From Stenogyne calaminthoides (Eukaryota; Streptophyta; Magnoliopsida; Lamiales; Lamiaceae), in contig JBBCBC010000001.1 of assembly GCA_037126765.1 (NCBI GenBank), forward strand, positions 24,226,804 to 24,290,803: a DNA stretch of 64,000 bases, given 5' to 3'. Of this stretch, positions 11,214 through 21,935 are shown piece by piece (within the stretch, counting starts at the first letter, position 1; each line of letters starts with the position of its first letter). The notes under the pieces are model-generated. The model was not told where the DNA came from and ran no database searches. It saw only the letters and a program-made list of their open reading frames with translations. The position numbers and the translations under genes are program-made.

Positions 11214-14200
11214 TGTTGGGATATTTTAGGTTTTTGATGAATTATTAAAACATTATCAACTTGTGTTATTGGAAGTTAATTTCACGATAACAAGTTGAGG
11301 GAACGAGAGAACAAATTGAGGGAACTCACGAAATCGGATGTAGATGATCGAGATCGAGACGAGGTTGCAGATGAGACCGATCGAGATCGGATGAGTAAGA
11401 TGAGTTAGAAGTTAAACCGGTGAGTCAGGCAAAATCGAAAGAGAAGATAAGCTAAGCCACCGATCAGAGACCCGATCGATTTAACGGATCGAGAAGAAGG
11501 TTGCGATCGAGAAGAGGAAGAGATGAGTCCGACGAGATCGACGCGGATCGAGATCGATATTAAGATGAGCAGATGGTCAAGATCGAGGACGTGATTGAGA
11601 CCGGATGTGTAAACTCGATATAACCTAATACGCTAATCGATGAACTAATCCGGATGCATAAACCGAGCATGTGACCTATCTTTATTTATAGTGTGGATTT
11701 GAATGTTACCGCTGGATGGAGTCACATTCAAATCCATACTATTCTTTAGCTTTTGCGCTTACAGGTGCTTGTTGTCTTCCTCTCATTGGTCCACGCCACC
11801 GAATCTAATCTGCTATTTTCTTGAGATTGGTTCGATCCCCGGCTTCTTCAAACTCAAGGCTTCTCGACTCGGGATTCTTGATTCAAACGGACTTTCTTCA
11901 AATGGACTTTGTGTCCGATCAGCATAATCGATGACACTCTAGGCCGCGAAGTTCACTCTTCGTCTTGAGGCAATTACCCTAAGTCCGTGTCATCAGCACT
12001 TTCAGTGGCCGATCATCAAGAATTGCCGATTCTCAAAGGAATACGACTTCGGATGACTTCTCTTCGATCCGGTATCACAGTTTCGGTTATCCGATTGATT
12101 TCTTCTACTCCGACAAATTTCTCATGATCGATCAAGATAGCGTCGTCACATATTGGGTTTATATCGAGATTAGTTCATCGATTAAGATATTGCGCCAAGA
12201 TATCGGTTAACACATATGGTCTCAATCCGTCCGATCTTGACCATCTGCTCATCTTCATATCTCGGATCTCGATCAGTTCGATCTCGTCGATCCCATCTCT
12301 TCTTCTTGAATCCTAACCTTCTTCGATCCTGTTTATCCGGGTCATCTGATCCGTCTCTGTCCCGATCGATTTAGTCATCGATCATTTGACCTTCGATTCT
12401 TCCGATCGGTGCTTTAAACTTTCTTCTCTCCGATTTTGCACAATTTCATGGGAATTAACTTTGAACTCATCTAACTCATCCGATCTCGATCGGTCTCATC
12501 TGCAACCTCGTCTGATCTCGATCATCTATGTCTGATTTCGTGAGTTCCCCCTCAATTTGTTCTCTCGTTCCCCCTCAACTTGTTATCGTGAATTAGCTTC
12601 AATAACACAAGTTGATAATGTTTTGGCATAATTCATCAAAACAAAAATATCCCAACAATTTCCTTTTTTTTTTTTGATAATGAAGCCAAAACATTAGAAT
12701 ATATGCATTTTTTAAAGAAACATGTTTTCTTTTAAAAGATCAGTTCAGGTGGTTACTTTGAAATCAGTGAACCGTTTGAAAACCTGCTCTGATACCACTT
12801 GTAGGTCCCGATTTGAAAACCCATTTTTGCGGCAAGGAAGAAGCAAAACATTTCATCTCGGCATATAAAAACAGGGGTGACGGAATGGTGATTACAGATT
12901 TTTCTCTTTTAAGCTCAATGTGTTGTGTTATGCTTATAAACGAATGCGTATGACAATATAAGAATATAAAGCAGTAAACAACACAACAATGTATAGTGGT
13001 TAGGAGACTCAAGCTCCTACATCCACTCTCCCCTGTTCTAGGGAAATTCCTTCCATTGGACTTATCACCCTCGGGCCCGCCTCTTAGATGTTTAACGAGT
13101 TCACACTCCAATGGGACTTATAACCCTCCACGGGATTGCCTACAGATGTTTACCGAAGTTCACACTCAATCGGGACTTATCACCCTCACTCGGGATTGCC
13201 TACCCTCCCTTAGGGATTCTTAGATGTTTAACGAAGTTCACACTCACCTACAAACTTAACCGACGATTTGGGTAAGGTTTGTTTGGTTTCAACTAGGTTG
13301 AGATTTTCCCTTACATTTGTTTAGCCTCAATGCTAAGGTTGGGAAAATCTCTCTAAGCTAGGATACATCGTTGGGTTGCTTAGATTGGGTTCTAGAACAC
13401 TCTTTGAAATATATTTGTATATCTACGGACTTGTGTTCTATGGTGGGAATGCTTGAATATAAGGCTCTTGGCTCAGTAGCATCTTTTGCATATTCTCCAC
13501 ACTTAATAATGAAGGAAGATCTTGTATTTATAGTGTGGATTTGAATTGTTAGATTGGAGAGAATCACATTCAAATCTATATTATTCTTTGTGGGTTCTGC
13601 GGCTTTTCCGGGCTGGTTGTCTTCATCTCATTGGTCCACGTCGGTGATTCCGGCTATATTCCTCAGATTCCTCGCCTTGGAACCATTCGGGATCTCTCGA
13701 GCCTCGGTGTCTTCGAGACATATCTGAGTCTTGATTCTTCATCTGAACCTTCAGTCTCGACCGAGCCTTTAGTCGACTTCTCTTTAAAGCGGACCTTATG
13801 CAATCAGGTATCTTGACTTTCGGGTTAAGCGAGTTGACTCTTTCGACCGGACATCGACCCTCAGTCACTAGCACTTTTCAGTTAAGCGATCATCGGTAGC
13901 GATTCTGATTCTCGAGTGAACATGACTTCGGATGACTACTCCGATGACTTCTTCGATCCGGTATGCGATTCACGGTTTTCGATATTCGATTTCTTCACAC
14001 GTCTGATCGGCTCACATGATCGGTCGTATAGCATCGTCATCATATCGGTTTTATCTTGCATCGGTGGCTCTATCGAGTTAGCATATTAGGTTAGCATATC
14101 GGTTTAGCACATCTCGATCTCAATCACGTCCGATCTTGATCATCTGCTTATCTTCAAATCCGATCTCGATCCGCGTGGATCTCGATCGATCTCATCTATC

Positions 14201-14581
14201 CTCTTCGATCCGCAACCTTCTCTCGATCTTTCCGGGTTTTCTTTACGATCGGCTTATGCGCTCTTACGATCACGAGATCGGCTCGTCATTATTCCGATCA
14301 TCGGATCGAGTCATCTGGTCATCTGATTGTACGATCGCTTATTTTCTTCTCTTCCGATTTTGGTTTCGGCATCGGGTTAACTCGGGAACTCATCTTACTC
14401 ATCGATCTCGTCAATCTAGCTTTGCTGACCTTATCCGATCTCGATCATCTACGCCCGATTTCGTGAGTTCCCCCTCAATTTGTTCTCGTGTTCCCCTCAA
14501 CTTGTTATCGTAGAATTAGCTTGAATAACACAAGTTGATAATGTTTTTCGCATAATTCATCAAAACTAAAATATCCCAACA
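11214..14581 (-). mobile_element. Rearranged family R LTR element nested in Copia A
   Basis: The right LTR (12800-14581, minus orientation) is complete. It is preceded by a primer-binding site (complement of GCTCTGATACCA, 12786-12797), 142 bp of internal DNA (12658-12799) and a degenerate polypurine tract. The left LTR is abnormal. Bases 11214 to about 11685 are LTR sequence in plus orientation, facing an inverted counterpart at about 12130-12657. The two arms form a fold-back of roughly 470 bp around ~445 bp of LTR. No clear target duplication is seen. Confidence 0.75.
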
Positions 14582-15505
14582 CTAGCCCTTTGCATTGTAC
14601 TTCATTGTAAAGGATATCTCATCCTAGTTGAAACCAACCGAGAAACCCCAAACCCTTGAGAAGGTAGTTGGAGTGTGTTTGTTGGTGAGAAGAGTTGTAA
14701 AGAGTTAGTAAACTATCCTGAGTAGTGGAAAACTCTGAGAGGAGAAGTTAGTAAGCTTACGAGGTAGTCGAAAGCTTGTTTGTGTTTGAGTAAGTAAACT
14801 ACGGAGGTAGTCGAAAAGCTCAAGGTCCGGTTGAGTAAGTAAACCACGTGCACTAGTCGAAAGCTCGTGGCCGAGTTGAGTAAGTAAACTACACGAGGTA
14901 TCAGAAAGCTCGAAGTGATTAGTGAATTTCTCTCGAGGATCGAGAGAGAGTGGACGTAGGGAGCCGAGTCTACGAACCACTATAAGCTACTTTGTGTTGT
15001 TTATTGCTTTCTTTATGGCTTAAGCGATTGCATCACCGAAGTTTGAAAGCATATTTTCTTTTGTTATTTTAGTTGGAATCAATCCTTTGGAAGTTACATG
15101 TAATTGAATCACAACCTAATCACTATTTCATTAAAGGAAGGTTTTTTGACAAAGCTTAAAAACGAAAGTGTAAACTAAAGGGCCAACCATTCCGACGACC
15201 GAGTAGCTAGAACAGATAGTTACCAAAGTGAACTTACTCTTTCGAGGGTTCGTTAAGTTAGTTATCCGATCCAAGCAACTCAGGATCTCTGGCTTCGAGG
15301 ACTCGGTTGGGATTATCTCGAGGTTTCAAAGCGTTAGCTCAGATCACTGTCTTAGTAGACTTTGACTTCGAGTGATTTGCGGCTTCTCGAGGACCTAATC
15401 TTGAGGATTATCGACCTAAGTCGACCTCGAAAAAAAAGTTTTCAAAACGAAACACGTGTATTCCCCCCCATACACGTGTAAGACTCGTTTTCACCGGGAC
15501 CAACA
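14582..15505 (+). repeat. 3' LTR of Copia A, right part
   Basis: Continues the LTR after the nested element and matches 4933-5845, including the ~43-bp minisatellite (about 14690-14925). It ends GGGACCAACA at 15505. Confidence 0.85.
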
Positions 15506-15854
15506 ATGAAATTCCTAACAGTGTATAATTTGTCTTCCAGAATATTATCCTTGTATTTATCAAAATGATATGGCTTGATGGTAGCATAAATCCTATCATC
15601 CTGAACATACAAAAATATAAATATATATATATATACTAAAAGATAAAAAAATAATTAATACATATATATATATATATTGAAAAAATATAAAAATAAACCT
15701 CCGAATCATGGAATACACATTCTATATTTCTTAAAGGATTATTAGAACCATAAGCAGGAGTGTGATAAACACGAACACAACGTAATTTTAACAACCACGT
15801 AGTTTTTGAAGGATTAACATTTTTAATCAATGATGACACAGACGACATGTTCAA
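15506..15854 (-). pseudogene. RPA70-like ssDNA-binding protein, first exons (split gene)
   Basis: The minus-strand ATG at 15854 opens a frame with SKTTWLLKLRCVRVYHTP and NIECVFHDSE, matching the start of the DUF223/RPA70-type OB-fold. An AT-rich intron (about 15698-15608) follows. A second exon (about 15607-15506) reads DDRIYATIK and YTVRNFI, then stops exactly at Copia A. The fold resumes at 3801 on the other side of the insertion, so this is one gene cut by the retrotransposon. Its role would be binding single-stranded DNA, plausibly during Helitron rolling-circle transposition. The insertion should abolish the product. Confidence 0.8.
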
Positions 15855-17805
15855 GATAGTTCAACAAACTACAACTAAAAACAACTTGAAGAATTAGATT
15901 TTAAGAAAATAAAGTGAATTGCAAATAATATAGTGCACAAAGTGAACATCAGTAAATGAAGAGGATGGTGGAAAAAACATGCAATCCATATATTTATAGA
16001 TGGCTAAGACTTACACCACATTTAGAAAGATAATAAATTAAATATCAACACTAAGTTTACTTTTCAAGAATTTATGGAATGCTAGACAAATTTTAATCGT
16101 ATGTTATTTTCCATGTGAAAGAGTAAATAAGAATTTATGAAATGTTAACTCAAATTTTCCATGTGTATTTGCCTAGCATTTTGTTATTAGTAAAATTAAA
16201 TATCAACACTAAGTTTACTTTTCAAGAATTTATAGAATGCTAGGAAATAAATTGCTTGAAAAAAATTAAATATCAACACTATTCCTGACTACTCTTGTGA
16301 AATTAGGTAGATTATGGAATGTGGTAAGTTTACTTTTTCTAAATACATAATCACACAATGGTAAAAAATAAAATAAAAAATCACACAATAAATTAAAGGT
16401 CAAATCATGCTCAACAAATTGTCTTAAGAGTTCCTAAACACAAGTCAAATTTATTATTTTGTTGAATATACCAAATTCGTGAATAAAATAGCAAATCTTG
16501 CTGCAACAGTTTTACATACCAAATTTATTATTTTGTTGTAACCTACCCTTAATTGATTAATTATAGCTCCTGCATGACCAATTCAGTTAATTAACCTACG
16601 CCCCAGGACATATCTATTTTATTTGTTAACATATATATATGAAATATACAATATTTAATATAATTAAATAAATAAGCATTAGAACTCTATATATGTGTAT
16701 CACAATTTTACAAGATTGTATAATTCCTTTTATATATGTGTGTATATATATATATATCACATTAAATGAGCACATTAAAATTATAATAATGTCAATTGGG
16801 TAATTGATGTAAAAATCATACTATATCACATAGAGTTTTAATATGCAATTAATACTGCTCCAATTACCCAATTTTGTAAAAAGTAAAAAAAACCAATTAT
16901 GCAAAATATAGTGCTTCCAAATATTTAAATTGAGAAGAATTGACAGGATTATATTTATTGCAGACGCCATAAAAGATTTATGGAGATTTAGGAGTTAAAG
17001 AAAAAATGAATGAAAGATAACAGAGCATGTAAATGTGAATTTAAACATGTTACGTAATATATGTATTATTCATTCATTAAAATAACAATAAAAAATAATT
17101 ATAAATTTTCATATATGTAATTGTTCTTTGAAATAAAGATACATTAAAGTGCAATATATAGTTTATTTGTTAAGATATATATGAAAATATACAAATTAAA
17201 CTCAATGGAATTTATCCAAATTCCTTTGGTTTTCCATCATCAACTCCTCGATGATTGTCCTTTTTTGTTTGGTATGGTTGCCATGATAATGATGAGAACA
17301 CTATACAAAGATATTGCAAACTATAATCAATTTGGAGACCCAAGATGAAGCACAAGATGATACAAAATCTTAACTAATGAAAAATATATAACAATAACCC
17401 TTGAATTATAATGTACATTACATACTAATTTGAATCGAGAAATTAATGTACAATAAGCGCATTGAGACTCAACATAAAATATTGGTGGAACATATATAAC
17501 TCTCATACAACTTGAAACAAAAATTCCTATCGAAGACAAAATCTCTAAAAATTAGAATTGTTTGTTGGTTGAGAATGAAAATTTTGGATGATAGAACTTC
17601 ACTATAAATAGGAGAGACAATAAATTTATGGGCTTGAATTAAGCATGTTATTAAAGGGTATTTAATTTTATTAAATAAAGATTAAAAACAAATTAAGTAA
17701 TTGATAGAAAATTTGGACGATCAAGATTAATCAAGCAAAAACGATCAACGATCGAGGACGAATGGCGCCAAAACTATAAAAAAGAAAAAGACGTTCCTAT
17801 TATAT
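15855..17805. other. AT-rich intergenic DNA with short repeats
   Basis: No convincing gene. A direct repeat of about 50 bp (starting AAATATCAACACTAAG) lies at about 16039 and 16200, with a partial third copy near 16266. A minus-strand frame at 17327-17539 contains MRVIYVPPIF, weakly like the start of a DUF223/RPA OB-fold, so it may be a decayed second RPA paralogue. I am not sure of this. A TATAAATA at about 17605 could serve the B3 gene. Confidence 0.45.
15985..15999 (-). promoter_or_regulatory. TATA box of the RPA-like gene
   Basis: On the minus strand this reads CTATAAATATATG, a good plant TATA box about 135 bp upstream of the ATG at 15854. Confidence 0.5.
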
Positions 17806-18947
17806 ATTTATGATTTTTTCAATTGGATAAATGATGATATTATTTTATCGAGAGAAGTGCCTTTAAATACTAGGTACACATTTGTTAATCAGGGTGACAA
17901 AAAATGGGTTTAAAAAACAGCTATCATCGGAGGTTTTTTGTATTTTAGTGATGGATGGGAAGAAATCGAAGAGCATTACAATCTGTCTGTTGGCGAATAT
18001 ATAACATTTTCTGAATTTGATTTGTGAATGATATATATTAAGGTCTACCATCGAAATGGTATCCTAAAAGATGTTGGTAATCCCAATCTTATATCAGAAT
18101 CTTATAATTTATATGGTGAGTATATTAGTTAGTGTATTTGTTTCATTAATTTAAATTAATATATATATATATAATAATATTTTTTTTATGCAGGAGAGCT
18201 GAGGAAGAATTATTTTATTTCTGTATTTTTTCAATTTTTTTATAATAATCTGGTATGACTTTTATGTCCTTTTGTATTCATATATATATTTTTAATGTAT
18301 TTTTACTATCGTATTTCTATTTATAGGTAATTCCTCAAATATGGACCGATATTCGTGGTGCAAAGTTTCCAGAATCAATATATCTGCAGAAGCCGAATGG
18401 AGATTTTTGGGTTATAAAACTAAAATTTTTAAACACACTAAGTTATACTTTTGGTGATGGTTGGCAAGCATTTGTTGATGCTAACAATGTTAACAACACT
18501 GATTATATTTCTATATACTATGATGGACTTATTACAATTTGGATTAAAATATATTCCCAAAATGGATGTTTGCTTTCAACATTTTCAAACAAAGGCAAAT
18601 TGTATGATCAAGGTATGTAATGTATTAGTTATTGTTTTGTAATATAATATTAATTTATCATTCTTTTGAATTTTAAATAAATTTAAATGTATTTAATTAA
18701 ATATCTTTTTTTTTCATTGAATTTTTTAATGTACATTTTTAAAAGAGAAATGTGGAAATAAGCGTCGTTGTAGTGCTCAAGGTTTGGTTCGTGTTGCATA
18801 TGATTCAGTCTCATTCTCCTGCTTGATTGGTGAATCCAATTTTCATAAAGGTCGACTGGTAAGATATTTTTAATGTAATTTTATTTAGATATTATTAGTA
18901 TGTTAATTATAAAATGAAAATTGATTTTTTCAAGAATACATACATAC

Positions 18948-18994
<47 letters not shown>

Positions 18995-19337
18995 ACAACA
19001 TTTTTATCTCTTTATGTAGACTGTTCCAAAGCTTTTCTGGAAGAATTATAAGAAGTCTGACATTGCATCTTTCGAGTTTTCAAGTTTGTTTGTTGGTGAA
19101 AAATGTTGGAAAGTTGGTGTCAAGAAGGAAAGGAAAGACTTAATTTTACAGTCTGGATTCAAACGATTTTTGCGTGATAACGCTATTAGAGTTGGTTGCT
19201 TTTGTGTATTTAACTTCTCGAGGTTGATGTTGACGAGTTGCACATTAATGTATCCTTATTTCAGTAACGATTATATATTTGAAATTTTACCATCAGGTTA
19301 TACAGTTTATATTAATGAATTATATGTATTTAAGTAA
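17806..19337 (+). CDS. Three-domain B3 (REM-like) DNA-binding protein, five exons
   Basis: Five exons with GT-AG junctions join in one frame: about 17806-18115, 18194-18252, 18327-18612, 18746-18858 and 19020-19337 (stop TAA). The product has three B3-type domains. The first contains SDGWEEIEEHYNLSVGEY. The second has ISVFFQFFYNN, IPQIWTD, FWVIKLKF and FGDGWQAFVD. The third has LTVPKLFWKNY and GEKCWKVGVK. This is the layout of plant REM-type B3 proteins, which bind DNA in the nucleus. Exons 2-5 are clean. Exon 1 has two in-frame stops (TAA near 17914 and TGA near 18025), so the gene is either a pseudogene, starts later, or carries read errors. No start codon is certain. It lies between the RPA-like gene and RepHel, hence probably inside the Helitron. 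Confidence 0.72.
18941..18998. repeat. (TA)n(TG)n microsatellite in B3 intron 4
   Basis: A compound run of ACAT, TA and TG dinucleotides within the intron between the fourth and fifth B3 exons. Confidence 0.9.
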
Positions 19338-20592
19338 TTTGTTTAAACATCTATTGTATATATTTTAATTTGTTTTAATTTTTTGAGAGGAAAGTTAGAT
19401 ATATATATATCATAAATATTTAACATAAGTCAAGTGAATACAATTTATTATTTAATTGTAAATATGCAAAGATATAATATTTTCCACCAACTTGCTTCCC
19501 TATATATTTTCTAATAATACTTATTGGATTTTAACATAATCTATTGTTTACCAAAATCTTCAATAAATAAAAATAACAAATTTTCGTATAAATTCAATTA
19601 CTATTTATGACATTAAGAATCAGAAATTACATTCTCATATAGTTTTGAGAAATTCAACCTTTTTGTCCTTAATTTTATTTATTTTAATATATTCTAATGC
19701 TCTATTAAGTATGATTTGGCCTTAAGACAAATCTATTGATTAATTAGTGCAATGTATTAAAGTTCCTAATTATTGTACATATCTATATTCATTTAATTAT
19801 TTTACAACAAGCGTTAAACCAACATCATATACAACTATGTATATATTATTGTAATAATATGTTTAGTTTAAAAATTAGAATAACAAATGTAATATATTGT
19901 ACATATGCATTATTAAAAAATAGTATAAAAATATTTTTTTTTTTCGATTTAACCACTAATTCTCGATTTTAGTATGTTAATATATATTCAACTTTAGAAA
20001 TATTTCCTTAAGTTTACCAAGTACAATCATTTTATCATCAAATTAGCTAAAAAGAGGTTTAACAAATTCAACTTTTTTTTGTCCTTAATTTTTTTTTTAA
20101 TTTAATATATCCTTAGGCTTTTTTTTATATTCTTCTTTTCACTCTTTCATATTTCAATGTAGGATGTAGGATATAAATTGATTGAAAAATAATAATTCCA
20201 TTAATATGCATTGAATAGTATATCATTTGAGTAATCTTTTGCATTATTTTCTCTTAATTCTAAATCAACATCATCTTCTTGTGTATAAATAATTCCTCAA
20301 ACTCCACAAATCCATTAAATCAATATAACTTTGAGGTTCTTCATCATCAAATCATTTTAGGTGAGTGACCATAAAGTATTTAAGTATTATTATTGTCTAT
20401 TCATTCATATATTTTTTATATAATACATTTTTTCTTATTTTTTATTTTAACCTTGCATTTTATTATAATTTATCTGTGATTGTTTGGATTAGATGATATA
20501 TTCCTTAGAATTCAAATAATCATTAAGTGAATTTTTACAATTACGTATTATGTATTTGATTCATCATTGTTATGTTTGCAGATTATTGTTGG
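19338..20592. other. AT-rich intergenic DNA between B3 gene and RepHel
   Basis: No gene seen. A stretch of about 50 bp with TTTTTGTCCTTAATTTT is present twice, near 19650 and 20065. At about 20283 there is a TATAAATAA followed by a leader-like sequence and a GTGAGT donor at about 20361. This could be the promoter and first non-coding exon of the RepHel transcript. Confidence 0.4.
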
Positions 20593-21430
20593 ATGACATA
20601 TTTAATAGTTCACTTTTTAGTTATTCTCAGTAAATTGCTGCATAAACGTAATCTCTTTACGACAACATATTTCGCTGATAGAGAAGGTATTGATCATTAT
20701 CCAATTTTCAATTCACATGTTACTATTGTTGGGATATTTTAGTTTTGATAAATTATGCCAAAACATTATCAACTTGTGTTATTTAAATTAATCTACAGAT
20801 AACAAGTTGAGGGGGAACGAGAGAACAAGTTAAGAAGAAGAAATCAGAAGAAGAAGAAGAAGAAGAAATCAGAAATCAGAAGAAGAAGAAGAAGAAGATA
20901 TCGGTTTACGAATCGCCGTCATGTTTTCGACTGTTGCGTTGATTCGATTCAAGCGATCTTTGCCGAATCGGATGATCAAGATCTTTGTCAATCGATCGTC
21001 TTGATATCTTGAATCGATTCAAGATCGATCTCGAATCGATGATCTTGATCTTTGAACCGATCAAGATCTTGATATCTTTCAATTGATTCAAGATCGGAAT
21101 CTTCGAGCGAAAGATCGGCGCTGAATCGATGTAATCTTGATATCTTTGGTGATCACGCAAAGATCTTTGAAGCGATGCGAATACTAATCTTTGAATCCGA
21201 TCACCGGTACTTATATCTTTGAATCGATGCAGACCGGACGGACCGGACGTAAATCTGCGGACTAAATTTCAACAGGACGAGAAATATGCATACGGATATG
21301 AATAGGTGATCGGATCAGATTAGACACACAAAAGCGGTGGACAATAAGAAGATAACAATACATATATAGATGTGACATAAAGTCGCAAAACAACGGTCTG
21401 ATAGGACAAAGAAAATTTGGAAGACTATTA

Positions 21431-21484
21431 GTATGGATTTGAATATTACTCTCCAACGGTAATATTCAAATTCACACTATAAAT
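21431..21484 (+). promoter_or_regulatory. Stem-loop plus TATA box in family R LTR
   Basis: GTATGGATTTGAATATTAC (21431-21449) pairs with 21459-21477 across a nine-base loop. TATAAAT follows at once (21478-21484). The arrangement recurs in every family R LTR, which suggests the core promoter of the element. Confidence 0.6.
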
Positions 21485-21767
21485 ACATTGCACTATCTTC
21501 AAAAGAAGATGATGGAGTTTGCTGCAAAGTGAAGATTAAAGCCAAATATTCAACCATCTCCATTCAAGAACACAGAGCATTACATATCCAAATTTACCCA
21601 AGAGTGTTCTTCAATAGATCTAAGCACAAATGTAATATCCTAAGCTTAGAGAGATTTTCCCATCCTTAGCATTGAGGCTAAACAAATGCAAGGGAAAATC
21701 TCAACCTAGTTGGAAACCAAACAAACCTTACCCAAATCAGTTTGATAGGATAAGTTTGTAGGTGAGT

Positions 21768-21935
21768 GTGAACTCGGTAAACATCTAGCAATCCCGAAAG
21801 GGAGGGTAGGCAATCCCGTGAGGGAGATAAGTCCCGTTTGAGTGTGAACTCGGTAAACATCTAGCAATCCCGAAAGGGAGGGTAGGCGATCCCGTGAGGG
21901 AGATAAGTCCCGTTTGAGTGAGAACTCAGTAAACA
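21768..21935. repeat. ~76-bp LTR minisatellite
   Basis: Two full units beginning GAGTGTGAACTCGGTAAACA and a partial third. The same unit recurs, in varying copy number and length, in all family R LTRs (for example 23391-23560, 25590-25735, 31190-31425, 33098-33310). Confidence 0.85.

Larger units (their letters stand above)
3802..15505 (+). mobile_element. Copia A: truncated Ty1-copia retrotransposon
   Basis: The element is bounded by TGTTGGGAG at its left end and GGGACCAACA at its right end. It is flanked by identical 5-bp ATGAA duplications (3797-3801 and 15506-15510). A primer-binding site follows the left LTR. The internal part (5846 to about 10235) keeps gag, protease and integrase pieces in Copia order but has no reverse transcriptase or RNase H. 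The first ~130 bp of the 3' LTR are also missing, so one deletion probably removed the 3' half. Its 3' LTR is itself split by the element at 11214-14581. It interrupts the RPA-like gene and cannot move by itself. Confidence 0.85.

Noticed and set aside
12764..13111. 115-codon minus-strand ORF as a host gene
   Set aside because: It spans the start of a family R LTR and its minisatellite, and homologous LTRs have stops there.
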